Assembly (NCBI RefSeq): GCF_012516495.1
Contig: NZ_CP051214.1
Location: forward strand, 248,001 to 312,000
DNA: 64,000 nt
Source: Mycoplasma sp. 1654_15
GTDB lineage: Bacteria > Bacillota_I > Bacilli_A > Mycoplasmatales > Metamycoplasmataceae
Reading direction: 5' to 3'
The translations under genes were made by a program, and so were the position numbers. How positions within the stretch are numbered: position 1 is the stretch's first letter; each line of letters opens with the position of its first letter. Below the pieces are notes generated by a model that saw only the letters and a program-made list of their open reading frames with translations, was not told the DNA's origin and ran no database searches. This document shows, in pieces, positions 32,670 to 44,059 of this stretch.

Positions 32670-35600
32670 TTATTTAAATCTTTTAGCTGATAAGTATTTT
32701 CTAAATAATTTCAAAATTAAGAAGATTATTATTGGACTAACAATGATACAAATTGGAATAATTCAAACTAAATTATTTTGTTTATTGTCTTGATTTTCAA
32801 GACTAATTTGTTCAATATCAGATAGATTAGTTACTTTATTAAAGACATAAAATTGTGTTTGTCCTTGGATTTTTTTGCTTTCTGGTTTAGCTTCTAATTT
32901 AATGTTTAAGATGTTTTTAGAATCTTTTTCTTGCAGTAATGTAGCTAAAAATCCTTTTTCTTTTAGAGAAACAATAAAATAATCTTTATCTAACTCAAGG
33001 TTAAAAAACTTTAATTTTAAGCTAACTCATTTTTTAATTTCTTCAATAATCTGATTTTCAGAACTGAGTTTAATACTTAAGTCATCTAATGTTATCTTAG
33101 AAAAATCAAGTTTAACTTTTCCAGAAAAATTAATTAGCTTAACTTTGAAAATTAACTCATTTTTAATATTGAGTTGGTTTGAAAAAAGTACAAACTCTAC
33201 AAATTCATCTTTAAAAGTCTTTAACATTTCAAGTGAAGTTTCAATGTGTTTAAAATTCAAATCAGTTTCTAAAACAAGCTTATGACTATTTAATTGTCCA
33301 CTTAAATTATCCTGAATAGTTGTTAAAAACTGGTCTTCTTTTGTAGTTTCATAATCAATAATTAATTCTTTTAATTTAATGGTTTTTAAATCTAATTCTT
33401 GATTTTGATAGTGTTGATTTTCTACTTTATTTATAATTTTAATTACTCTAAAGTTAGAAGAATCTTGAACATCTTTTACTTTTAAATAAACTCAATTATT
33501 TAAAAACCTTTTATCTTTTACAAGAGAGTCTTCAATTTCGTTGAGTTTTATGTCCTTGTTTTCAATTAAATAATCTCTATCAAGTTTAAATTCTGAATTA
33601 ATTTGATTTTTGATGTTTGTTTCTAAAAATGTAAGTATTTTATCTTTTGTAAATAATCCATTGATGTTTAAAGTTTGTAGGTTAAAGTTTTCAAAAATAT
33701 TTTTTCTGATTGTTTCTTGGATTGTTGTATTGTCATTTTCTAGAAAGTTTAAGTCGATTTTTATTAGCTTGTTTTTGGTTTCAATATAAAAGTTTTTGTC
33801 AAATTCAGGCATTAATTCAAAAACAAATAAAATAAATTTGGAATCATATTTTACTTTTCAATCGATTTTATCTTTATTTTCAAAATTTATAAATTGATTT
33901 AAGTCAGTGTAAATAAATTTTTTAAAAGTTGTTCTTTTTGCTATGTTTTTTATTGCTTTTGAATCAACATTAGGAATTATTTCTTCTTTATTTTCTTTAG
34001 CTTCAGAATCTAAAGGAGTATCTAAAATAACAAATTCAGTTTGAACATTTCCTTCTTCTACATCAAGTTCTTTAGAATTAGAAATTTCTATTTTATAAAG
34101 CCCAGGAATGTCGATATCTTCACTAATTTCAACCTCTTGATTGTCTATATTTTGATTATTAAGGATAATTTGTTCTAATAATTTTTTCTTTTCTTCTGGT
34201 GTTCAACTTGAATCTTCAGTATTTAATATTTGGTTACTATCGTTTCCTAATTCATTTGAACCTGAATTTGTATTTGTCCCATTTTTCTTTGAAGAATTTT
34301 CTTCACGATTTGAGTGTTCTACGTCATCAATACTAGGTGGAAAAGGAATTTTATTATTAGGGTCATTGTTTGTAGAATTTCCCGGATTATCTGAAGTTAA
34401 ATTATTTCCTTGGTTAGTATCATTAGGATTATTTATTTGGTCATTATTTGGAGAAGTGTTTTGTTCATTATTCTGATTGTTATTAGATGAATTAGAAGAA
34501 TTATCAGAATTTAATTTGTTTGAGTCTTGAGAATTATTATCTTGTTGAGAAGAACTAGATTGTCTTCTTTTTTCTTCATTTTCCTTTCTTTTTTTCTTTA
34601 TTGTATTTACAACTTCTTCTGTATTGATTGAAAAAATTTGTTTTGTTCCATACACGTTTCTATCTTGATTATTTCAAATAAAATCATTAATATAGTCTTT
34701 TCATTTCAAAATAACTTGATCATAACTAAGTTGTTTAATTTGATCTAAATTGTAATTTTGTTTTTCTGTTAAGTATTCTGCCAAATGTTTACCATGAGTA
34801 GAATCTCAAAAGTTATAAATTTTTATATTAGGAAAAATTTCAGAAAATAATTGATTATTTTTGTTTTTACCTACTCAAATAATTTTAAACAAATTCATTG
34901 ATCTAGTATTTTTGTAAGAAAATAATCAAATTCCTTCACTTGAGAAGTAATTTTCTTCAATTTCACTAATTTTAAAATTGTGCCCATTTTTAGATAAAGG
35001 AAAAATTAGTGGATCGTAATCAAAGTCAAAATTATTAATATCATTTCTTACTTTAAATCTTTTAAATAAAGAATTCGAAGAAAAAGATTTGAAGTTTGCT
35101 CCTTTTTCAATAACACTAGCTTGAGCAATAATTCCAAGATCAAAAAGATCTGTGTCTTTTATTAAATGACCTTTATTTGACTGTGGATCTTGTAAAAACT
35201 GTGTTCCATAAGGCAAAGAACTATTTGAAAAATCAATTCAAACTAATTCATTTTTAGTTCCAGTTACAGGATCAATTAATTTGTCGTAATCAGGATTCTT
35301 CATTTTTTGACCTAATTCGTCAAAAATAAATTCTCCTTTTTCATTTTTTAAAAACTCTTCAATTTTAGAACGTTGTTTTGGGTTTGAATCTGGTTGTCAA
35401 CCAAATCACTTTATATCCATTTTAGGTTGATTATTTTTAATTTTAATAATCATTTGTCATTGTGAAATTATTTTTTTGTTTTCAAAATTTGCATTTTCTT
35501 TGTCAAATTTTAAAACTTTAATTTTATATATTTCTTCAGTATTTTCAAGATTCATAAGCTTTAAATCAAATTCAAATTTTTGATTTAAAACATCAACTTT

Positions 35601-37076
35601 TTCATCATTTACATATAAAATTTCGTCTTCTTTTAATGTTGTGTTAAAAATAACTTTAACATTAGAATCGTAAATTCATGTTCCACCATATTCACGAGAA
35701 AGTGGTTTGTCATTTTCTTCTCTCACAGGAACATCATCAATTAATTTATTGGAAAAATTTCTTTTATCAATTGTTTTTCCAGGAATAACTTTAATTCTTT
35801 CTTGTAGATTTTTAGACTTAAAAAGATCTGTGCTTTTGTAGCGAATATTCACATTTTTAATTACATATTTATAAACATTTTGATCAAAATCAGGTTCTTT
35901 AAAAGTAACTAATAAATCAAAATAATCATCTTTTTTTCTTACAGTAGAAAGCTCATATTTTAAAGAAAAATCAGTGTTAAGACTTGGCTTTAAGCCATTT
36001 CATCAACTACTAAGTGCTTTTTCAAAATAATATTTGTTAGATTTGTCTCTTGAAGAAACTGTTATGTTAGAAATTCCATTAATTTCTCCTGTGTCTGTAC
36101 TTATTTCTACGTAATTATTTTTAAATGTTTTCTTAAAAGAGTCTTCAATTTTCTTTATTTGTGCAAAGTTTTCACGGTGTTTTTGTATATTTTTCTTTGC
36201 TGTATATTCGAGATCAAAACTGGTTATAAATTTAAAGTAAGTTAACTCATTTTTTTGTTCATGAGGAAACCAATCTGTTTTATGATGGTAAGGAGGTGCT
36301 GTTAAATAAAATTGAATATCGACCTCTAAGTTTTTAATATTAAAAGAATTTATAGTTTGTTTTTTAGCTTTTATTTCTCTATGAATTTGATTTATATAAT
36401 TTTGTGCAGAACGAAAAATATGGGTTTTTAAAGGAATTCCGTTGCTACCATCTGCTGAAAATATAGTGTTCGCAGGAGTTTGATTAATTGAGTTTAAAAG
36501 TGCAAAATTAATATCTACATTTTTAAATGCATCATTTATATCATCTACCGGCACGTTGTAAAAATATATTTCTGCAAATGAACCATCATCAAGTTCTAAA
36601 CCTCTTGGTTTGTCTTTTGAGCCATAATATTCTCGTAAATCTCAAGTGAATTTATATCTACCATAATATCTTTTCAAACCACGATTTATGTTGATTTTAG
36701 CTCCATACAAACCAGAAACTATTTCTGTTACATCTCCAGTATAAGTTCAAGTATTACCTTTGATAACATAAGGATAGTTTGCAGTTTTTTTAGATCATCA
36801 ACTTGTGTTATTTCGATATTTAATGGTTGGATAAAATTCTGAATTAGGAATATTGAAGTTCAGACCTGATCTGTATGCACCTACAATAGCAGATGAATTT
36901 ACTTGTGATACAAAACTTCTACTATCTCTATAAACAAAATCTGTTTGTAAGCTAGGATTGTATTCTACAGAAGTTTTGTTATCTATTACTTTAATGTTTG
37001 CGCTTGCAAAGAAAACAGGAAAAAATAAACTAACAAGTAATAATAATCAAAACTTTATTTTTAAAAATTTTTTAAT
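32670..37076 (-). CDS. Giant surface protein of the VirB4 operon (Mbov_0399-like), predicted ATT start
   Basis: 1,468 residues. All reading-frame pieces between 32670 and 37076 join when TGA is Trp. A signal peptide (KKFLKIKFWLLLLVSLFFP, then ending FFASA) is followed by a large extracellular region. A Ser/Asn/Gln-rich low-complexity linker spans about 820-940, and a single C-terminal helix (about 1436-1458) precedes a basic tail KLFRKYLSAKRFK. No in-frame ATG, GTG or TTG exists near the signal peptide. ATT at 37074-37076 has an ideal GGAGGT 8 nt upstream and overlaps the ATPase stop. Size and position after a TraE-like ATPase resemble the large ICE proteins of mycoplasmas. Probably the exterior, contact-making part of the machine. 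Residue-level function is unknown. Confidence 0.8.
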
Positions 37077-39735
37077 TTAAAATTACCTCCTTTTCATATT
37101 CGTTGTAGTTTACTCTTAAAAAGTTTTTCTCATTAAAAGAACTTAGTAATAATAGTTGTCCTCTTTTTGCATTTAAAACAAATTGACTATCAAATTTATT
37201 TAATAAGTTGGTTTCTTCATTTTCTGCGTTTGAAAGAGGATTAAATATTTGATTGATCATTTTAATATCATCACCTGGAAGATGTAAAAAGAATTTATAT
37301 TGCATATTTTTTAAAATTGCTTGTGTTTTGTTAATTAAATCTTTAGATAATGCAAAGTCATTTATATTTTGAGTAGAAAGTATAATAGAACCATTAAATT
37401 TTCTAATTGTTTTAGTAGTTTGAAAAATAAAATTAAGAGTTGTTAAGTTATTAGAATCGATAAACTTATGAAGTTCATCAATTACTAAAATAAATTTCTT
37501 GTTGTTAATAAAATTTTTGTTAATTTTATTTTGAATTAAAAAAATTATCAAGAAAAATGAAGCATTTACAAACTCAACTGAGTTATTTTCAACAAAAGTT
37601 TTTGTATCTATTATTGTAAAATTATTTAAAAAATCAATAGTTGTATGATTATTAAACATTTTTTGATAAAGTCCGTTATTTGTAAAATTAGTAATAAATC
37701 AGTTTTGAATTTTAATTTTAGATTCAAAATAAATTTTTTCTTCTTGTTCATTTTTAAATTCAAGAAGTCTAATTTCTCTGATTAGATGATCAATTATTGG
37801 AAATTGATGATTTTTTAGTTCCAATAAGTTAATATTCGAATCATAAAATCCATATTTTTTGTACATATTTTTAATTGCCATAGTTAAAATTAGTTCTTTT
37901 TCTTCATCCAAATTACCATTTAGAATTTTGATTCATTGTAAGAACATTTGAATTTGCGAATTAATTAAGAACAAATTATTGTTTTTTTGATTGTCAACAA
38001 GTGATGCACTTATTTGTAATGGATTTAATGACATATTATTTGAAGACAAATCTATTAAAGAAGTGTTCAAAAATGAAGAAAAACTAGTATATTCTCTTTG
38101 TGGATCTAGTATTAAAACTGAAGCATTTTGTTTAATATAACTATCTAAAATTAACTTTTTAATTGAGCTTGTTTTTCCTTGACCTGAGGTTCCAAAAAAA
38201 ACACAATTTGAGTTGGTGTGTTTTTCATCCCTTTTTCAAATATCTAAAATAGCAGCTTTTTGATTGTTTTTCCCTAAGATAAATGAATTTTTGTCAATAT
38301 TTTTTTCAAAACTAAAAGGTCAACTATAAGAAATATTTCTTGATACAAATTGAACATTTTCGTTAAGTTTTTCATTAGCACCAAATTGTAAATTTTGAAA
38401 AGCATCCATTTGTCTAAAAAGTAAAGGGTTTGGCTTGCATTTTTCTAGTTTAATTTCTTTATATAATTTAGCATCTAATTCTTTTTTTAACTGATTTCAA
38501 TTTTCTTTTTTTGTCAAGAAAAATAAAGAAGAATCAAAGAGTTTTTGCCCTTCTGAGTTAACTAAATGCATAGTCTCATTTAATGCTTCAACTTGTTGTA
38601 AATCCTTTTTTGTTCTATAAATTGAAGTGTTGTTGAACGACATAGAAGTTTTGATATTATTGTCAGCTTTATTTAAAATTTTTTCATAATCACTTTCTTC
38701 AATAGGATTTAAATGTCAAATCACTCAGGAAGAATCGCAATTGAAAAATGAATTTGCTCAAGCAATGTTTAAATTTAATGAATATTCAGAAATTGTGCTA
38801 ATTTTGTAAAATTCATCATCAATTTTGAACTTATTGAAGAAAAATTGTGCTTTTTTTACTTTTAACAAATTATCCAAGTTTTCAAAGTCTTTTTCACTTA
38901 ATTCTTTTTCTGTTGATTTACCAACAAAAGATTGTAAAAATTTAAGCGTTTTTAATTGATCTAAAGATTGTGTATAAATAAATAATTTTTCAAATTCATC
39001 AATAATTATTTCTTCATTTTGAAGCAATTTTTCTTCATCTTCTGCATAAAGTACTACAAAATATTGATCATAACTTTCAAAAACATTCATTGATGAAATT
39101 TCTTCTCAAGACTTATAAAGATAGTTATAAAAAGCATTATAATCTTCGTTTTTAACATCTTTGTGTTGGATTAAGTCTTCAATTTGTTTATTTAATGATT
39201 CAATATTAGTTTCGTAATTAAAGTTTTTGTTAGTTTTTACAAAACTAATTTTAAAATCCAAAATATTTAAAATACTTACAAAACTATTTAAGAAAATTTG
39301 TCTTTCATTTTGATTTTGAATTCAAATATTTTTACCATCAAATTCGATCACTTTTAATAACAAATTTTTCTTTTTGAGTTTAATAATTCCGTTTTTTTCT
39401 ATAGATTTATAGATATTGATTTTCGAAGTGTTAGCAGATGGACTATTAAATTTATATTTTTTATTTTCTAAAAGATACTTTAAAAAATAAATTAAAAATT
39501 GTCAAATCCGCATATTTCATGTAGGTACAAAAATTAATAAAATAGCTAATAAAGAAAATAAAACTATAATTACACCAATAGAAATTAAATCTCTATAAGG
39601 TACGCTAGCTGGTACAACAAATCAACCAAGTGAAATTGAAATAACAAAAATTAAAAAAGAAACTATAAGATCAGAAAAATAAAAGTTTTTAAAAATATGA
39701 ATTTTATTTTTCTTAATCGACTTAGGTTGTAGCAT
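37072..39735 (-). CDS. VirB4/TraE-type secretion ATPase
   Basis: 887 residues. Two N-terminal membrane helices (about 22-70) resemble a fused PrgI-like domain. The C-terminal half is a VirB4/TraC motor: NSFILGKNNQ, Walker A FFGTSGQGKTSS (about 510-522), Walker B FILVIDELHKF (about 747-757), then GSIILSTQNINDF, the usual third motif with Gln. In mycoplasma ICEs the matching protein is TraE/Mbov_0397. It would energise substrate or pilin movement through a membrane channel. ATG 39735 overlaps the upstream gene by 14 nt; its 3' end overlaps the ATT start of the surface protein. Confidence 0.88.
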
Positions 39736-40960
39736 TTATTTCCTTGTACATTTTAAAAAATTTATGGTCTTGGAAATCTAATTTTGGTGTCTTATAGTCT
39801 TTATTTTCTATGTTTCATTCTATGTTAAATTGATTATTATACTTCGCAAACAAATCCAAATTTAATTCTGGAAAAGCTTGTTTTTTATTGAATTGATACT
39901 TTGGTTCGTTGTTAAGATTTTGTAAATTTTCAACACTATTTTCGTGTTTATTAGTTACAAAATGTTTAGCATTTTTAAACAAATCTTGAGTTTGAACAAA
40001 ATGCTGTTTTAATTTATAATTTTGATTTGTAAATTTATAAACTAACTTGTTTAATTGCGTTGAAGCAATAAGTCCGCCTATAATAAAAAGACTAATAATT
40101 ATATTTTTGTCAAAAATTCCTTGAAAAGACCTCAAATCTCATTTATTGATAATTAAGACGTAAAATTCAAAGAGTCTAAGCCCTATTATAAAACACATTA
40201 TTGTCAAAACATTTCTTATAAATAAGTTTTTTCAAATTTTAAATCTATATGCATTATCGTAAATCATTGTTGCATAAATAAAGGGACTAACAGAAAATAA
40301 AACAAGCATTTGAAAAGTTTGCATTGATACTCTAACAATAGCAGAAGCTAGCGTTTTAAAAGATCAAATTCCAATAAGCGCTGGAAAAAATAATATAGCA
40401 GCTGACGAGCCTGGAAATGATAAGAACATACCAATAGTAGGTGCTGAATATTCAAGATTTGCTAAATAGAGTCAATCAGATGCAGCCATTTTGTACGGAA
40501 GCAAACTCATAAAAATACTATTTGCTAAATTAGCCTTTATTTGGAAGCTTTTTAAAATAATTTCGAAAAAATTATTCAAAAGTAAAAGTGTAGAAAAAAT
40601 AATAATTGGAGTTAATAAAAGAAGTACAAAATAAGAAATTATATGTTTTAGTCTAGATAAAAAACTATAATTTTTACTTCTTAATCCTTTATTAATACTT
40701 CATTTTAGAAATACAAATAACAAAATAAAAATAAATAAAAATAGACTAACAATAGCAAAAATTTTAAAGTAAATTGAAGTGTTTAATTGGTCAAAATCGA
40801 AATTATCAATTCTTTCAATGCCAAAAAGCATAAAGTTAATAAATGAAAAATTGATAACTTCAAGAAGTTTAGAAATTAAATTTAGTAATGAAAATGGTAT
40901 TTGAATAAAAATAGTTCATATAAAAACAAAAAGTGGAAAAAATAAAGTTCGTTCAAACAT
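39722..40960 (-). CDS. Polytopic VirB6/TrbL-like channel protein (Mbov_0396-like)
   Basis: 412 residues. After MFERTLFFPLFVFIW there are six or seven transmembrane segments up to about residue 310, then a charged soluble tail of about 100 residues. The segment LPYKMAASDWLYLANLEY between helices and the long periplasm-facing type loop fit the VirB6/TrbL topology, and the position between the pilin-like gene and the VirB4-like ATPase is the conserved order. Sequence similarity is too low to prove family by eye. ATG overlaps the upstream stop (TAATG) and the 3' end overlaps the ATPase by 14 nt. Confidence 0.7.
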
Positions 40961-41274
40961 TAAGTCGTTAAATTAATAGCAGCTTTAGTTGAAATATCTA
41001 CTGCATATTTAATACCTATAGAAAATAGAATAACTGTGATAATAAAAACTACAAAAACTATCATTATATGAACTATGTATTGTTTCCTTTTTTGTCCATG
41101 TGAGTAAGCAATTTTAATACCTGTATAAACCAGTGCGAACATTAAAATCAAAGCCACTAGTCCGCTAAATGAAGACAAAACAACATATCCTATTGAACTT
41201 GCTTTAGTAGCTACACTGTTTAAAATATCTGTTGAATTATCGTTAAATAAAACGATATTTAGTAAATTATTCAA
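40960..41274 (-). CDS. Two-helix pilin-like protein (VirB2/TrbC-like, Mbov_0395-like)
   Basis: 104 residues. Two hydrophobic helices (29-56 and 66-90) flank a short basic loop, GQKRKQY. This is the layout of mature VirB2/TrbC pilins, and the Gly/Ser-rich first helix (SSFSGLVALILM) agrees. The start is TTG at 41272-41274, 5 nt after AAGGAGAT and inside the dprA 3' end (8-nt overlap), so translation is coupled. It lacks the cleaved leader of Gram-negative pilins. Confidence 0.65.
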   Translation of the reverse strand: MNNLLNIVLFNDNSTDILNSVATKASSIGYVVLSSFSGLVALILMFALVYTGIKIAYSHGQKRKQYIVHIMIVFVVFIITVILFSIGIKYAVDISTKAAINLTT

Positions 41275-42031
41275 AATTTATCTCCTTATATACATCTTTT
41301 ACTTCTGTGATTAAATTAGCACCTTGCTTTATTAATTCTGTGTTTCCATCATTTTCAAAATTAATATCTCCTGGAAAGCAAAATATTTCTTTTCCAATCA
41401 TTAGAAAATGGTTAACTAAATTTTGTATTCCACTTGCTTTTGAAGAAGAATAAACAATTAGATTTTTTGATAAAGCAGCAACTAATCTATTTCTATTTTT
41501 TAATCTTTTATATGAAACATTAGTGTTTGGGTATTCAGAAATAAGTAAAATATTCTGATTATTTTGTTCAAACTTAGAAGAAATTCAAGGATTTTCTACT
41601 CCATTTGCAGAAACAAAAATTAATTTGCCTTGATTTTGAAGAAAATAGTTGTTAATTTTTTCTTCTACTCCTTTGTAGCCATTTGTGACTAATGTATGTC
41701 TTTTTATAACTTCAGATAGTGATTTATCTAAATAAGATTGAACAATTTCATTATATTGTTCACCAACTAAGCTTATTTTAGGTAAATCATTTTTTAGTAA
41801 GTTTATGTTCCCTTTGTAAAAAATTACAAAAGGTGGTGTTTTTAAATGTTTAAAAACTTCTGGATAAACAGAGTCTAAGACAGTAAATGCTTGAATGCCT
41901 TTTTGTTCTAGGTCATCCATAACAGCTTGAGCGTTCTCGTCGCTTACCCTTTCGTTTTCTTTTAGTGCTTTTAGTATTTTATAAAAGTCACCTTTGTATT
42001 TTGTTGCAAAATAAATTAATATTGATTTCAT
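41267..42031 (-). CDS. dprA: DprA/Smf-like DNA-processing protein, divergent N-terminal half
   Basis: 254 residues. The C-terminal part is clearly DprA: ISEYPNTNVSYKRLKNRNRLVAALS, then SGIQNLVNHFLMIGKEIFCFPGD and NTELIKQGANLI. The nucleotide-like loop motifs of the Rossmann fold are degenerate: the usual G-S-R is ISLVGEQYNE and the GxSG-x-D region is TNGYKGVEEKI. DprA loads RecA on incoming single-stranded DNA in transformable bacteria. Here it is the first gene of an operon that continues with pilin-like, VirB6-like and VirB4-like genes. SD is GAAAGGA. TGA-Trp at 41585. Confidence 0.85.
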
Positions 42032-42135
42032 TTTTTTCCTTTCACCTTATATTTCTTAAAATTGGAAAAAAATTAAATAAAAAAATTTTTTTATTAAAAA
42101 ACGGCTTTTTTTCATAAAATATATAAATATTAATT

Positions 42136-43155
42136 ATGAAGAAACCTAACAAATATATCAAATCCATACTTGTAAAAAAAAAGAAAAATAAATACTTTGA
42201 TAAAGCAATGTATTTTTTTATTTATTTTATTTTATTAATAACATTAGGTCTTTTTAAACACAAAGACTGAAAAACTAGAACATCACAATATAAGGAATTA
42301 ATTTCAGGTTCAGTAGCTAATTTATCATCTAATTCTTTTTTAATTGCTACTGGACAGGCTTTTTATATCTTAATTTCGTTTATCCCTATTATTACAGTAA
42401 TAATGATACTTTTAGCTAGCATTAATTTTAGAATTGGAAATTCAAGCCCATTTAATGTTTTTGTAAAATCAGATATTCTAAATAGATTTATTCCTGGAAT
42501 AGAAACAGCATTACCTGATTTTTTAGTCACTTTTAAAAAATTAGATTGAAAAAATGTTGGATTTATATTTTTAGTATTTTCAACATTATGAATTAGTATC
42601 AACGGGTATTCAAAATTAATAGCAGCACAATCTACCATTTATAATCACAAAAATAAAGGAAGTTGACTTTATTCAAAGCTAAAAGCTCTTTCAATAGTGC
42701 TTGCTATAATTGTATTCGTCACAATTTCTTTGATAATTATTACACCATTTATGATGTATTTAAAAGAAGTTGATGCGGCACATTATGAAATTTATTTTTA
42801 TCTTTTTTGTTCATTTTACTTGCTATTTTTCTTTACAATAGGTTGATTATTAATGTTTAAATGATTACCTGTTTTTAAATTAAAATTTCAAGACATTGTT
42901 CCTGGTTGAATTATTGCTTCTTTATCTTCATCGTTATTTGCAATGCTTTTTGGTTATTTAGTATCAAATAAATTTATTAAATATGACAAATACGGAACTA
43001 TGGCTTCGTTTTTATATTTATCTACTTTTAGTTTGTATATTTCTTACTTTTTTTACTTTGGACTAACAATTAATTACTCATATGCTCAAGTATTTTCTAC
43101 TAAGACATTTCAATCTAAAAACTTTAGTAAATATAAAGTTGAGTACACATTATAA
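42136..43155 (+). CDS. YihY/BrkB-family membrane protein
   Basis: 339 residues; six transmembrane segments. The family stretch TGQAFYILISFIPIITVIMILL corresponds to the YihY helix-1 motif (A-x-x-Y-x-x-x-S-x-x-P), with later WISINGYSKLIAAQSTIYN and LVSNKFIKYDKYGTMASFLYLS matching the family's conserved G-x-x-x-L/W and Y-x-x-x-G positions. Once mis-annotated as ribonuclease BN; true role unknown. It is divergent from the dprA operon, with a 104-bp spacer. Confidence 0.85.
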
Positions 43156-43170
43156 GAGAAAAAAATTGTT

Positions 43171-43203
43171 AAAAAAAGAAGTAGGAATTCCTACTTCTTT
43201 TTT
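43171..43203. terminator. Bidirectional terminator between the YihY-like gene and rpmA
   Basis: A palindrome AAAGAAGTAGGAATTCCTACTTCTTT with flanking A and T runs (43171-43203), loop AATT. It serves both converging genes. Confidence 0.92.
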
Positions 43204-43215
43204 AAATTTAATTAA

Positions 43216-43473
43216 TTAACGTTTTTCGCTATATACTGAAGCATATTTTCTATTCTTTTTAGTTTCATATTTAACGAAACCTTCAATTAAAGAATATAAA
43301 GAATCATCATTACCTCTTCCAACGTTGAAACCTGGAAAGATTTTGGTTCCTCTTTGACGAAAGATAATTGCTCCTGCAGTTGCGAATTGTCCGTCGCTAA
43401 GTTTTTGTCCTAGACGTCTTCCGGCTGAATCACGCCCGTTCTTAGTCGAACCACCTGCTTTGGTCTTTGCCAT
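43216..43473 (-). CDS. rpmA: 50S ribosomal protein L27
   Basis: 85 residues. The sequence begins [20 protein letters not shown] without the N-terminal extension cleaved by the Prp protease in many Firmicutes. [21 protein letters not shown] and the [18 protein letters not shown] segment follow. L27 reaches the peptidyl transferase centre. It lies 9 nt after rplU in the usual L21-L27 pair. Confidence 0.97.
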   Translation of the reverse strand: MAKTKAGGSTKNGRDSAGRRLGQKLSDGQFATAGAIIFRQRGTKIFPGFNVGRGNDDSLYSLIEGFVKYETKKNRKYASVYSEKR

Positions 43474-43482
43474 TTCAGTTTT

Positions 43483-43782
43483 CTATCCTTTCAATTCAGT
43501 TATTTTTACACGTGTATAAGGTTGACGATGACCTAGTTTTCTTTTGTGTGTTGATTTAGCATTGTGACGGTAAACAACAATTTTTTTGCTTTTACCTTGC
43601 TTTTCAATCACACCTTCAACATATGCATCTTTTACTAATGGGTTTCCAATTTTATTGTTAATCAAAACAATTTCTGAAAAACGAACTTTGTCGCCTTCTT
43701 TTCCTTGTAGTTTTTCTACAAAAATAGTTTCATCTTTTTTAACAATAAGTTGTTTTCCACCAGTTTTAATAATTGCAAACAT
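43483..43782 (-). CDS. rplU: 50S ribosomal protein L21
   Basis: 99 residues from MFAIIKTGGKQLIVKK. I chose ATG 43782 rather than the in-frame ATG at 43809 because AAGGAG lies directly before it and the protein then starts exactly like other L21 proteins. KIxVYRHNAKSTHKRKLGHRQPYTRVKI at the end is the rRNA-binding region. Confidence 0.96.
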   Translation of the reverse strand: MFAIIKTGGKQLIVKKDETIFVEKLQGKEGDKVRFSEIVLINNKIGNPLVKDAYVEGVIEKQGKSKKIVVYRHNAKSTHKRKLGHRQPYTRVKITELKG

Positions 43783-43794
43783 AGTGTACTCCTT

Positions 43795-43878
43795 ATTAAT
43801 ATGGCTCATCTTTGAGGTGCTATGCTTAAATACCTTTTCAGAATGGTTACTTAATAAGTAACAGTTAGAATTTTATAC
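43795..43878 (-). promoter_or_regulatory. Promoter and structured leader of rplU-rpmA
   Basis: On the minus strand a TATAAAA box (43871-43877) is followed by a perfect 7-bp hairpin GTTACTTATTAAGTAAC (43846-43862). A GGT...ACC stem and a CTCA/TGAG hairpin (43805-43816) precede the ribosome site. The arrangement suggests an L21 autoregulatory leader, but I cannot match it to the known L21 leader family by eye. Confidence 0.5.
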
Positions 43879-44025
43879 TATTATTTTTAAAAAAGAAATT
43901 TATTTTTAGTTTTCTAAAAAAAATTTATAATTTATTAGCTAAAAAATCTATTTTTTTATTTATATAAAATGGTAAATAAAAGCTTAAAAAATTTAATAGA
44001 TTTTCTTTAATTATTTTAAAAAATC

Positions 44026-44039
44026 CTTCATTTTTGAAG
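44026..44039 (-). repeat. CTTCAAAAATGAAG motif, copy 4
   Basis: Exact copy on the minus strand, in the leader of the metallopeptidase gene, 21 nt before its ATG; it shares 18-20 nt with copy 1 including the flank GGATTTT. Confidence 0.85.
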
Positions 44040-44059
44040 AAAATTTTATCAGGAAGACA

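Noticed and set aside
32670-42031. Complete integrative conjugative element
   Set aside because: No coupling protein, replication/partition genes, transposase or repeat ends are found around the module; neighbours are ordinary chromosomal genes.
43783-43809. Upstream ATG of rplU giving nine extra residues
   Set aside because: Other L21 proteins begin at MFAIIKTGG and AAGGAG lies directly before that ATG.
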